Part shown: piece by piece, positions 48,494-62,670 of the stretch
Layout of the letters: each line of letters begins with the position of its first letter
How positions within the stretch are numbered: position 1 is the stretch's first letter
NCBI GenBank assembly: GCA_036898135.1
Contig: CM072522.1
Location: 7,771,186 to 7,835,185 of the forward strand
Source: Oncomelania hupensis
Taxonomy: Eukaryota > Mollusca > Gastropoda > Littorinimorpha > Pomatiopsidae
DNA length: 64,000 nucleotides
Reading direction: 5' to 3'
Notes under the pieces: generated by a model
Database searches by the model: none
The model's input: only the letters and a program-made list of their open reading frames with translations
Told to the model about the DNA's origin: nothing
Program-made: the position numbers and the translations under genes

Positions 48494-51400
48494 CCTCCCA
48501 CGCTCCCTCTCTCTCTTCCCAAACCACCCTCCTACCTCGCCACCACCTCCACCATCAACCTTGACCAACCCTAACACCACTAACACAACATCAGACTCTC
48601 CCCTCCCCACCACCCAATCTCCCCATATTATAGGCCTGCCAGCAGGAGCCCTGTACTCGGATCTCCACAAGTTGCCAGACGCGCCCGACGGCCTGAAGCC
48701 GGTGCTGGTGCACAGGACATTTGTGACGGTGTCCTGGAAACGGCCTGAGGACAACGATGTAGCCGCTTCCATCGTGGCTTACTCCGTGTACTGGCGGGAG
48801 CAAGGCAGTGAGAGGTCAGTGAGCCTGCCTGTGACCTGGAGTGGTGTGCTATACAATAGACTTTTTACTGCTATCGGGCTGTTAGTAAGGTTATAGAAGC
48901 AGTCAGCCCGAAAGCGACGCTGACCCCAATGTGAGCGTCAGACGTGTGTTAGCCTATGCTTGATAGATCTCTGACTCTGAGCTACAGTCAAGGTCACCCG
49001 TTATAATACAATACAATTCAGCGCTATACAATACATTACAACACATCTTTATTAGCTCAAAAGGGGGAAGTAAGTGGGTGTGATGGTGGGGGCAATGATC
49101 AACGATGATGATGGATTGACGGATGGATTGATTTGATTATTGGGATGATGGTGGTGGCGGTAGTTGTGGAGTGGATGGTGGTGGTGATGATGGGAAGAAG
49201 GGATGAGATGAGGTTGGTGATGGCGGGGTTTGACGAGGATGAAGAAGAGAACGATGTTGATAATAGGATAATAATGGTGGTGGTGAAAAGATGGAGTTGG
49301 ACTGTAAATATGATGAAGATAATGGTGATGAGGATGAGAATGATAAGGAAAATGATAAGGATTAAAGATGACGATGATGGCAAAGATCAAGAGGAGTTTG
49401 ATGATGGCAATGATAATTATATTAATAATAATAGTAGTGATGATGATGAGAAGGAGGTGGGTGTTATTATTTTATTCATCTTTCCAAATCACCATCCTGC
49501 ATTCCATCACTCCTCTTTCCAAAGAGATTTTGTATTTGTTGGGAACGTGCACTTCACAATTTCATATTATCTATTTGGTGTCTTTTGTGAATGGTGATTT
49601 TGTAGGTGTGTGATGTTCCTTCGCACCTGCTTTAAAATAATGATTGTGATGTTCCTGTCCTAGACTGGGAGAGAGCCAGGTACAAAATCACAGCCAGCAA
49701 GCATTAGGCCCTGTCATCTCTTGTTGTGGGTAGTGCTGCTGCTGAGTCTGCCATACTAAAAGAAACTAAATAAACAACCAAACCACACACACACAAACAA
49801 ACGTGTATTGTATTGTAGTGTGTTGTAATGTATTGTTTTGTATCATATTGTCTTGTGTTACATGGCACGTTGTATTGCATTGTATGGACCTGCGCTGCAC
49901 AGAGAGCGCGTAAGCAACACATCACACACGGAGTTCAACATCCAGAACCTAAAACCTGATACAACGTACGAAGTTCGCGTGAGAGCCTACAACCGATTTG
50001 GCCCCAGCCAGAGGGAGACGGCCATGGTTGTCACCACCGATCCCGATTGTAAGTGCCATGTCATTGTTTTGTTTTAAATGTTGTTTTTGTTATGAGGGTT
50101 CATGCTAGCACTCAGGGTAGTGATCTGCAATTGCATTCACTTTGGTTTCCCTGGTAATTCAAGCCTACTGAATCACAACTTGTTGACGTAAATGATATTG
50201 TTTGTACCAAGTTGACCATTAATCCCTTTTCTTCAAGTCCGTCAGTGTACTGATTGTGGCTGCTTGACTTTAGAAATTATAATAGAATTTGTTAATACAT
50301 ATTTATTTTTGTTGGCTTTCATTTAATTAATTTTCATTTTAGTTCTTTTAATGTTGATTTTGTTTATAATTTAATGTTATCTGATATTACAAATATGAAG
50401 AAACGTTAAGTAAATCGTCAACTTTAGAAGAAGAAGAAGAAGAAATGTCTAGATGTATTACAGTTTGTGGCAGTTAACTTTTTGAAGTGGAAAACTGTGA
50501 GTCTGAATGGAGCTTTCACATGTGAGTTTCCCTTAAAAGGTTTGAGCGGGTTGTCCTATTTTAGAAGAGTTATTTTGTAGGGATGACATAACGTATTTGA
50601 TGTTTGTGTTCCAGACCATGTTCCAAGCCAGCCAGTCAACCTCATCGTCACCGCTCTGTCCTCCACCACTATCTCCATCACCTGGGGACCTCCAAAGGAG
50701 CCCAAAGGGGAAATCACCAACTACACGCTTATCTATTACGAAGTGGGCTCCAACGGTGAGGAGGCAGTCACCGTTGCCGACACCAGCTACATTCTGCAGA
50801 GGTGAGTGAACGCCAAGGGCAGTGTTTGGTAGTGCTTAGTGCGCCTGGGACAGTTTCGGCCTTATTTTTGTCATGAAATATTTAACAGGGGTAGTTCATG
50901 GCGGATCTCTGATTTCGTCTCTCGGTGGCAAGAGCAGTGACAATATTTCCGTTTCAAACTATTGCAAATGTCAAATACATTCATTTGCCTTTCAGAATAT
51001 CCTAAGATGTATACACTTTGAGGGATTATATTGTTTTCTACAATGTTTTTCTTGTGAATTATTACCCTCTGTGAGCTTTTCAAATAGTTGCCGCAGGGTA
51101 ATAACTAAGGGTGACAGTGGAAAGGTTCATATCCTGCAAAGCAGGAACTCAAAACTTCCTGTTCCCAATGATGGTGAGTTACAGTTCTACATCAACATCT
51201 CTGGTTTTGGATAACAAACATTTTTCTGTCCATAGGCTTTTGAGAAAACTGGGCTTTTTGAGTAGTTGTGCATGTTTTGTCCAAATGTGAACGGAGTTGT
51301 GTGATGGTTTTTTTTTTCTTTCTTAGGCTTAACAAGTTCAGGGAGTACAGCGTGCGAGTGTTCGCAAACAACCACATTGGGCCAGGCTGGAGCACGGCGG

Positions 51401-52876
51401 AAGTGGTTGCTCGCACCTACTCTGACGTCCCGAGTGCCATGCCCCTCAACTTCACCCTGGAAGTGTCCAGTGCTACAGTAAGTCTGTTGGTGTTTATTGG
51501 AAATAAGATTTTGTTGGTTGTTGGTGATGATGTTGATGATAATGGTAGTTTTTATAAAGAAAATTGTTGTGGGTGTTCTATTTGTATTTGCACGTAATAC
51601 AAAACAGAGGACTGCTGGCATTCAAACCTACACCCCCATGGGGGTGCCAGGGATTTCTGTATGAATAGTATCCCCACTTTCTGGAAATTTAGTGCTTTAA
51701 ATTGCCACTGTCGCTGTCTTTCTTCTCTGTTCTTTCTCTTTTATAATCTGTTCTATCAATCTACTATACTGTCTTCTTCTTCACTAGACCATTCACCTAC
51801 CTTTTTTCTTCAAAACTCTCCCAAATCTCCTCATTTGTTTATGAGGCTTGTGGAATCAGCTTGGGGATATTGGATGCTTTCTGCCAAATGGTCACTAAGG
51901 CTTTTTATAGTATTATTATTTAGCAATGTAGGCATTATATATATGTGTGTGTTTTGTTAATATTTTATAATGATGTTTATATTTTAATTTGTTGTTGTAA
52001 ATGGGGGTTGGATAAATTAGAATACAGCCTCAGCGTCCACTGCATGGGATGCCTTTATTGTAAAGTGACCGGCTGGTGGAGTGCCTTCAGTGTTACAATT
52101 AGAGTTGTTTCAGCAGATCTTTTATATGGATCAGGGGTGAACCCTCTTTCAAGCAAGTTGTGGTCCTGATTTGGCTCTTTGCAGTCCACTGGACCCTATA
52201 AACCATGACTAACTATTTGAAACTGTACAATAATTGGAAACAAAGGTGTACATACGGCAAAAAAACGCTCATTTAGACCCAAACCACACAAAACAACAGC
52301 ATGGACATTTTCAAGCTAAGCTCTTGGTCAGGCTGTCTAAACACAAAAGAACAAAACAGTACTTCTCAACAGAAGTCCAAGAAAGAATGAAACGAGATTT
52401 AGAAAGGAGGCAAGATAAAAAAAACCAATAATAATAATAATAGGAATAATTGTAGGTCATTGATTGTTGTGGCGCAGTAGTGTAGTGCTTTGGACACATG
52501 TTACGCGGCGTTGGTATGGGTTGGTACATGGCAGGCAACCATCCAACGACCAACCAAACAAAAAGAACGAACAAAGAGCATGACACACCCTAGTCCTCCT
52601 AGCTGGGAATGGGTACTTCAGTCTGCTTACAACCTGGGAAGGCAAAGCAGCGAAGATAGGCCTCGCCCTCTTTAAGCTGGCCTACAGAAAAGGGAGGTCC
52701 CCACGAGCGATAGGTTACGGGAACACCTTACCTTACCTTACATTTTCAAAATAGTCCAGGGCTAGCCTGGTAGCTCAGTCTATTCCCATTTCTGTAATAG
52801 CCATTTCTTCACATCGCCTGATAGCATCCTGTATTATTATTATTATTATTATTATTAATATTATTATTAATATTAA

Positions 52877-52924
<48 letters not shown>

Positions 52925-54985
52925 TATTATTATTACTATTATTATTATATTTATTATTAAATTGGAAGTATGAAAAGTACACAAAGTAGAATTTAACATT
53001 ACAATGAAATGAAAATTTTTTAAAATTATTAATTTGAAAACAAAAAATGTGCATAATATCATCGTTATTTCTGCAGCGTATTATTGTTCGCTGGCAACCT
53101 CCACCGCCAGAGGCTCAGAACGGAATCATCATCGGCTACAAAATCCGCTACAAAGCTCAGGATGATCGCCGTGGTGAAACAGTAGTCACCGACGGCAACA
53201 GAAACACCTACGCTCTCACAGGTTGGTGAAAACTGACGTTTTGTGTGAAGAAACTGGAAAGCTGGTGTGTATGTAAATATTATTTTACAAACTATAAAAA
53301 TAAATAGTATGGCAAATTGTATATATGTGAGCATGCGTGTGTGTGGTTGTAGCATGCTTTCAAACTTTGGTATTTGGGTGCATGTGTTATTTTTGTTGGC
53401 TGTTTGCAGACCTGCCTACTGCTACGATTTTGCCGTAGCAGCTACGAAAAATAAAGCTGTGCTACGATGCTACGGCAAACATAAAATTGCTACGGGTAAA
53501 AAAAAATCCGACTTTTTTTTTTTTTAACCCTTTACCGAGCGTAGCGGCCAAAGGTCTAAACAGGCAAAACGCCCAAACGCGTCCGTATCAACCACTGTTA
53601 TATTCTCGCGTTGTTTGAAAGATTGCGAGACTTCTGGTAATTGACTTCCAGTTTATTCTGTTGTGAAAACAATCGACTGCATTTCCACAAGTTTTCTCTT
53701 TGATGCGTTCGTTTTTTCGATTTGTTTTTCAATTTTTTGCTGTGCAAGTGTCTAGAATGGATGGTTTGGATTCTTCGACTGATGGAGAGTTTACAGGCTT
53801 CCATTTATTAGACATTGAAGTGAGAGAAATGGACTTTGAGTCGGAGGAAGAGATCAGTACTAACATTACATAGTGTCAGTAGCATGCATGCATCAGATCT
53901 TTCAGATGGGCAGGGAAGTGAAGAAGAGGAGGAGGCATGTTTGGACTTTTTAAAACATTTTTTTCAATTTTTGTAAACACATGGAGTAATAAAAAACAAG
54001 ACACGACAAGAGAAGAATAAAAAGGTATAATCAAAAGAGAATTTATTTTTGTTCATTTTGCATTTTATTTCATTTAAATCTATGCACTAATACCTAAGAT
54101 GTGGTGTTTTTACTAACGTACTCCGAAATTCTCTAAATTTATAAGACTTCTTGCCTGTTTAGAGCTAAAAAATAGACAAACGTGTGCCCAGTAAAGTTTT
54201 TTGTTTGTTTGTTTGTTTGTTTGGGGTTTGTCTCAAGCCAATTGTGCGCGTAGAAAGTAGAACTTCCGCTATTTCTAAAGTCCATCGTACACGATGCAGC
54301 CAGGGCGTGACCAATTAGACGGCTCCGTTTCTATTTCCCTTTGTTAAAACGTTGTGTCCATCCTCACAATTCCACACTCAAGTGCTCATTGCGAAAGAGT
54401 TTTCTCATGTGTGAGGAAGAACAAAACTGACCAAAGAGCAAGCTTGTGAGAGGACGCTATGGAGGCTCTGATGGTGGTGAAGAGTCAGCCAGATGGCATT
54501 TTAAACAGGCATCTGACCAAAGAAGACCTTGTTAAACTCAAGAGCTGTTATGCTGACTCTCTGCGAAAGTAAACAGTAAACCCCGACACCAAGTATTGTA
54601 TTTCTTATCATAAGTGCTGAGGCAGGTAGAGACAGATTTTGTGCTTTCTCAAAGCGTTTTCAATGTTAAAATATATATTTTAAGTACACAATTAACTTGT
54701 CTTGGCGTCCTACATCGACGGTTGTGCATGCTACTGAAAACCTGGCTTTGCTACTGAAAACTGGACCTTTTGCTACTGATTTAAAGATTTGTAGGTAGGC
54801 AGGTACAGTTTGTAATAAAGATGATTTGCAACATTGGAGAAAATAAAAGATGAGCTATAATGTAATTTAGGCTGTGATTAACAGTAATCTTGGTGACATC
54901 AATAAGTGATTATAAACTGGTTGTTGTTGTTGTTGTTGTGTTGTTGTTGTTGTTGTTGTTGTTGTTCTTCTTCTTCTTCTTCTTC

Positions 54986-55025
<40 letters not shown>

Positions 55026-58000
55026 GAATTTGTAAGGCGCCTACCCTGCAGATCTTCTTCTTCTTCTTCTTCTTCTTCTTCTTCTTCTTTTTTTTTTTCA
55101 TCCCCCCGTGGGAGTGCCAAGGGTTTCATTTAAAAAAAAAAAAGTATCCCCACTTTCTGGAAATTTAGTGCTTTAAATTCCCACTGTTGCTGTCTTTCTC
55201 CTTTGTTCTTTCTCATTCCTACTCTGATCTATCAATCTACTATACTATCGTCTTCTTCGCTAGACCAGTCACCTAACTTTTTTTCTTGAAAACTCTTCCG
55301 GGACAAAACTCCTCATTTGTGTGTGAGGTCTGTTGAATCAGCTTGGAAATATTGGACGCTTTCTGCCGGGTGGTCACTAGGGCTTCCTATGATGTTATTA
55401 TTTGGCAATGTAGGCATTTTATATGTATGTGTTTTGTTGATAATTTATAATGATTTTTATATTTTATTTTGTTTTTGTAAACGGGGGTTCAATAAATTGA
55501 GTATAGCCTCAGCGTCCCCTGCGTGAGATGTCTTTATTTTAAAGTGACTGGCTGGTGGAGTGCCTTCAGTGTTACCACTTTGTCTTTTATGCGGATCGGG
55601 GGTGAGTCCTCTTTCAGCGAAGTTGTGCTCTTGATTTTGTGGTCCTGATTCGGGTATACTGGTCCTGATTTGGCTCTGAAAAGTCCGCTGGACCTAAAGC
55701 AATAATCATGTAATGTAATGTCATGCTTCTTCTTCTTCTTTTTCTTCTTCTTCTTCTTCTTCGTTATTGTTATTATTGTCATTATTATTGTCATCATAAT
55801 TGTCAGTATCATTATTATAATTATCATTATTATTATTATTGTTATCATCATTACCATTATTATTATTATTGTTATTATTTGTAGCGGAAAGGGGGGCGAC
55901 TGGTTGAGGCTTGGAAGAGAAATTGTCTACCTTGAGTTTTCTTGGTTAGACTGGCCTTGGGTGGCTCGTGCTTTGCAGAATCCTTTGGGTATGCCATTGG
56001 GTTAGCAGTACAAGGCGACACCACATTTGTTCTCCCCGGCTGACCATTCGCCCGCTGCGTCTGGTGCCGAGCGGGACCACATTGTCGGCAGGTATTTTAT
56101 GCAGGTCGGTGGCAGCGGCCTTGGAGTTAGAATTCGTGGCACTAGTTGCCGGCAGCCTGGTAATCCCAACCACGCTCCACAGCCTTGCAGGGCAAATATT
56201 TTTATGTCCTTATTTTGAGGGACTACATGAAAATATGACAGCTCGGGTGGAGCAATGTTCCCAACGGTTGGTGGCCGAGAGACGGGAGTTAAAAGTCTCC
56301 GCTCGGCTACATATTATTATTATAATATGATTATTATTATTATCAGATCTGGAGAAAGGGACTGAGTACAAAGTGCGCATAGCAGCCATGACGGTGAACG
56401 GGACAGGTCCTACCACCAGCTGGGAGCACGCCACTACTTATCACAATGACCTTGACGGTATGTAACCACTTCTTTCTTCCTTTCTTTGTTTGTGAAAACG
56501 GCACCCTGCATTGTTTTTGCACTGATGAGCTGACCTCCCACCGTTCCTATGAAAGACTGCTCACTGTTCAGTGGTTCTCAGTGAGGTTTGGGAAGCAACG
56601 GGCTGACGGATAGAGAAACAGACTAACATTTGGCTCATTGTGTTTGCAGACAATGTCAGAATGTTTGCAGTAACTATGTGGAAAGGCAAAGATGGGTTGG
56701 GTTAAGAGATGTTATATGTCTGTTCTACTTCGCTTCACATCAAATCAATATTTTTTGGCCCCTTCAACCCTGGGTTTTGCCATGCCATCAGTGTAATGGG
56801 TTATTTGGAATATTTGCGATATCACGTATCACCGGCAGTTATTATTATCCTTATTCTTATTCTTGCCGGATTTCCTGACTGGATATATTTTTGGTAAAAT
56901 ATCATTTTTCTATGCCACAGAGAGTCAGACACCGCCGAGGCCCGCTCGCTTGCAGGCCAAACCCAGAGCGAACTCTATCGTTGTGCAGTGGGCACCCCCA
57001 GCCCCAGACTCCAAGATCCTGGTGCGAGGGTACATTCTGGGCTATGGCAGAGGCATCGCCGACGTCTACCAAAGGCGTCTGGACGCCAGCACCCACGATT
57101 ACACTATCACCAATCTTCGTGAGTATTGTTTAAAGACATCAATTATTTACGATTTATTTCTGTGAACGAGTTATATAATATTTGATAATTGCTAATCTGA
57201 GTGAGTTTATTTTTTTGAAGGCATCAATTATTTCCGATTTATTATTTGTATTACTGAGTTATATATTATACAGAATATGTGTGGAATGTATACTAAAAGA
57301 CATTACTGGTATCTACAAACCCCTGGTAACAAACCACTATTCTTGATTCACAGCCAGGCCTGATGACTGGGGAAAAAACAAAACCAACTGATGCAGTGCA
57401 TTTTGAGTATGACCAACCAATACCCTTGATAATTTAAATCTGGTTTTTTAACGTTTTACTGATTAGATCCATTGCTGTTAGTTAGTAAAATTGACTTTTG
57501 GCAAATGAAAGGTGTAATCTTTCCATTGAAACATTGTGTGGAAAGATTTGATGTTGGATGCAAGATAACCACTTCTTAGAGCTATTTTGGCCCAAGTCTG
57601 AGTGACAAGAGGTTTAACCCTCAACCCTTCTGGAAGAGCATCGCCTTATGTTGTACAATTTTAAAAAATTACAGGAGGCTTATCTTTGAAATGAACTTCA
57701 ATTTAATTTTACAGTATAAGGAGATGCCTGGAAGAAATTGTGTTCCTTAGCCCGGAATGTTGGTTTTACCCACCATCTCGACCCTGACTTGGTTTAAGAC
57801 TGAACTCTGGGTAGTAGCTGTGCATGCTCAACATAATTCCTTCCAGGCATCGCCTTATATTGTAAAATTAAAATTGAAGTTCACCTTACAGGTAAGCCTC
57901 CTTTAATTTTGTAATTATTTGACAGGTCTATAACTATAGAGAATACAGAATGTACACTACCAAGTGACAACAATCAACATGGCACAAGGAATGTAGTCCC

Positions 58001-58608
58001 ATGTTGGTCAACACAGACACCACAAGCACCCAATGCATCATCATAGCTGTACCACACCATCACAACTTTAACAACTTGCAGTCACGTGCTATTCAATCTA
58101 ACAGACTTTTCACATGCATGCATACTCTCTGTGCAGTATCTCTCTCTATGTCTCTCTCTCGCACACACCCAAACACACCACGGACTCAACGTCTATATAC
58201 AATGCACACCTCTACGCGCACCGCCATTTAAACAGCTTTTTCCTGATTTCCAGGCCTGTTGGTTGGTAATAACTAACTCAAACCTAGCAGACAATGAAAT
58301 GTATCTAAATAATACCTTGTTATATTGCAGAGCCCACATCAGAGTACGTCATTTCCATCAAAGCTTTCAACAACATTGGCTACGGGCCTTCCCGCTACGA
58401 CACAGTCTTCACCAGTGAAGATATTGGTATGTAACATTCTTTTCAAAGTAGTAATAATAACAATTCAATTCAAATCAGTTCAACGGATCTTTATTACCTC
58501 ATTAAGGAATTTGAATAGGCGCAGAGATAATCGAACAATAAACAAATACAAGTTCAATAACAAGTTGTAAACAAATAATTAATTTTATTAATTATATAAT
58601 TTCATTAC

Positions 58609-58673
<65 letters not shown>

Positions 58674-60003
58674 AGGATGCTCTTTATATCATTGCATGCT
58701 GTTGTTGCTATCCTATCCTATCCTATCCATCCTATTCCGTAACTCGGAGGTTGTAGGGGCACCACAGATGATCGTTTAACCAGCGTACTCCATCTTTCCC
58801 TGTCCTCAGCAACCCTGATGGTTTCGTTCAGTGTCAAACCAGTCCATTCTCAAATGTTGTCCTCCCACCTCTTTTTCGGTCTCCCTCTTCTTCTACCTCC
58901 TTGCACTGTGCCTTGCAGAATGGTCTTTGCAAGACCTGATGATCTGGTGACGTGGCCATACCCTCGGAGTTGTTGCTTTCATTATGCCTAATGTCAATTA
59001 TTGACATTCTGTCAACAGCAGAGGAGCCAGCGACCCCTATGATGCCACCCATTGGCCTGAAGGCCATAGTACTGACCAGCTCCACCATTGTCCTCACTTG
59101 GGCCGACGATTCCCTGGGCCGAAATCAGAAGATTGTTGACAACCGGTTCTACACTGTGCGATACTACATTATGCCACGAGGCCGGAACAAGTTAGTTTTC
59201 CCTTTTTAAAAAGAAAGAAAAAGATTGTTTGTTTATTTATTTATTTATATATTTATTTCATTATTTTACGCTTACGTGAGGACCAGCGAGTTCTCTCATC
59301 TGCTTATTTGCTGTCAGCGATGATGGTGTTTGTGTGTGGTGGTTTTACAGGTTTGTAAATGCCACAGACCTGGTTGCTCACATCGATGGGTTGAAACCAA
59401 ACTCGCAGTATGCGTTTGTGGTGCGAGTGATCAATGGCAGGCGCCAGAGTGAATGGTCCATGACAGTCACAAACACTACCTTTGAGGCTGGTGAGTCGTC
59501 AGTTTTCTTTTTTTTTTTTCTTTCTTTTTTTTTTAAATTTATTTTATTATTCTATTTTGACTGTCACGTGTGCAGCAATGTGAGCCTATGTATTGATCCC
59601 AAAATAAAAATGCTTTGTGCAAATCTGTGACAGATAAAAGAGTCCAAACTTGTGGTATGCAGAGACCATTGATTGATCTTTCATATGTTGTAGCGTATTG
59701 TTCACATATTTATCCTTGATAGATGTGATGTTTGTATTATTTTGTACACTGTTTAACTGTTTTATTTCATGATGTTTTACCACATTGTTTAAATATTTAT
59801 CCTTGTTACATGTGATGTTTGTATTATTTCTTACGAAGTTTAACTGTCTTATCTCATAATGTTTTCACCACATTGTGTAAAGATTTATCCTTACGAGCAT
59901 AAGTGTGCGTGTGTATGCATGGAGAGCGCTTAGAGCAAGCTTTAAGTTGGGTTTTGCGCTATAAAAATACATTATTATTATTATTATTATTATTATAAAA
60001 ATA

Positions 60004-60049
<46 letters not shown>

Positions 60050-62276
60050 ATTAATATTATTAATATATGTGTGTTTTCTGTTTTTGAGTTGATCTTTAAA
60101 GTCAAGTTGTTGTTTTTTTGCCTTACAAACAGAAAAAAATGCACATCAAAATTGATCTCTTATTCAGCCTTACAATGACAAGTTACCTAAAAATCCTTGT
60201 ATCAGGACCATTTTCTACATTTGATTACATGTGTGCATTATCTGTTCAACATTTTGAAATGATTGCCCATTTCAGAGCCTGGTTCAGAGCCAAGGGATGT
60301 GACTCCAGTCAAGCTAGAAGATGACCCACTCTCCGTCAGTATTCATTGGCAACCTCCTCAAAAGCCCAACGGCCAGATTACAGGTAAGGACCTCCCACCC
60401 TCCCTCCTCCTTAGGATGTTGTACCTTCAACAAAAAGAAGACTAGGAAGAGGAAGGAGAAGAAGATTTATGGTATCATTGTTATATAGCATTTTGTCAGC
60501 TCAGCAGCTGCTCATGGCCAATACAGGATCTAACTCAAGCCAAAGGCACCCACATGCTGCCTTGAGTCTGACACTCAGACAACTGAGCACAATCCTAGGG
60601 GACAAGGGATGGGGGAGAATGGAAAACTATACACTGAAACAACCATCCTACTAATAGCAACAGTAAGATGGCCAGGGAGAAGAACAAGGAGTACTAGGAG
60701 ATGAAAAAGAAAAGAAGATGATTGCATTGTATTGCAGGGTACCTGATTTTTCAGCCAGATATGATAAGGAAGAAGACTGATAATGATGTAAAGAAGAAGA
60801 AATGATGATGGTGATGGTAGTGATGATGGTATGGAAGGAAACATCATTTCAGATGGTACCTGATTTTTTCTAGCCAGATATGAAACACAATAATGATACG
60901 GAAAAAGACCCCCCGTGGGGGTACCGGGGGTTTCAGTATAAATAGTATCCCCTCTTTCTGGAAATGTAGTCATTTAAATTCCCACTGTCGCTGTCGTTCT
61001 CCTTTGTTCTTTCTCATTCCTACTCTGTTCTATCAATCTAATATACTATCTTCTTCGCTAGACCAGCCACCTAACTTTTTTTTTATTGAAAACTCTTCTG
61101 GGACAAAACTCCTAATTTGTGTGTGTGAAGTCTGTTGGATCACTTAGGGAATATTGGACGCTGTCTGCCAGGTGGTCACTTGGGCTTCCTATGATGTTAT
61201 TATTTGGCAATGTAGGCATTTTATATGTATGTGTTTTGTTGATATTTTATAATGATATTTGTATTCTATTTTGTTTTTGTAAACGTGGGTTCGATAAATT
61301 AGAGTATAGCCTCAACGTCCCCTGCATGGGATGTCTTTATTGTAAAATGACCGGCTGGTGAAGTGCCTTCAGTGTTACCACTAGGGTTGTTTCGGCAGAT
61401 CTTTTATGTGGATCAGGGGTGAGTCCTCTTTCAGCGAAGCTGTGGTTTTGATTTTGTGGTCCTGAATTGGCTCTTTGCAGTCCGCTGGACCCTGTAAGCA
61501 ATGAATAACTAACTACGGAATAAGAATGGGGTGATGATAATAATGATGTGACCATTTCTTCACAGGGTACCTGATTTTCTACACGGCTCAACCCGATGGC
61601 AAAGATTGGATTGTGGACGGAGTGCTAGGCGACAAGCTTTCCATCGTCATTTCCAAGCTGACACCAGACACAAACTACCAGTTCAAAGTGCAGGCACGCA
61701 ATAAAAAAGGTTACGGCCCTACGTCCAAGATCGTCCATTATAAAACTCCAGAAGGTCTGTAGTAAAAGTTTTTTCCAATGCACTTGCAAATAAGACAAAT
61801 AGAGTGAGAGAGAGGATCATGCGCTACATGAGAGCGTAGTATGAGCCTGTGTCTTGAGCCGTCCCATAATTATGAAACTTTTCAAAGTACGTATAAAAGA
61901 AAATTAGGAAATATTTTCAATGCATTCACAGTCATGCTGTTAAAAAGAAAAGAATGAGTAAGAACCTGTATCTTGGGTTGACAAGTAGAAACTCCCAGAA
62001 GATATGTATGTTGGTGCTTCAGGTGGCTGGAGTTAGATCATGTATGGGCCAGGGTCTTGAGTAGCTCTTAACAATGATCAAATGAAATAACAGTTAAAAG
62101 GATCTAGCAGTTATTTTCTCTGTCAATTATAAGTCAGCGTACTAGCTTCATTCTTTGGTTTTCATCAGTTTTGCCAAAGTCTAATTCATTTATGTTTATA
62201 TCGGACAATAAAGTTGTATTGTTTTAAATTTAATGTTATTGAATGATGCACATATATGTGTGTGTGTGTGTATATG

Positions 62277-62318
<42 letters not shown>

Positions 62319-62597
62319 TATACCCCCTTGCTTTTGGGTACCCCCACTATAATTACATGTAAATTATCACTTGTAGACGGACCGCTAACCCTAACCCTAA
62401 CCCGTTTCGAGCGCACTGCCTTACCCTAATCGTCGAGGCACTGCCTTACCCTAATCATCGAGGCACTGCGCTTACCCTAAGATCGTTTTCTGGGAGCCGC
62501 CTTGGATCCGGGGACCCAGCTGGGTCCCCAGATCCAAAGTCGGGTACCCAAATGACCGGTTGGTGACTTTTAAGGTGCCCAGAAACCATAGTTTATA

Positions 62598-62670
<73 letters not shown>

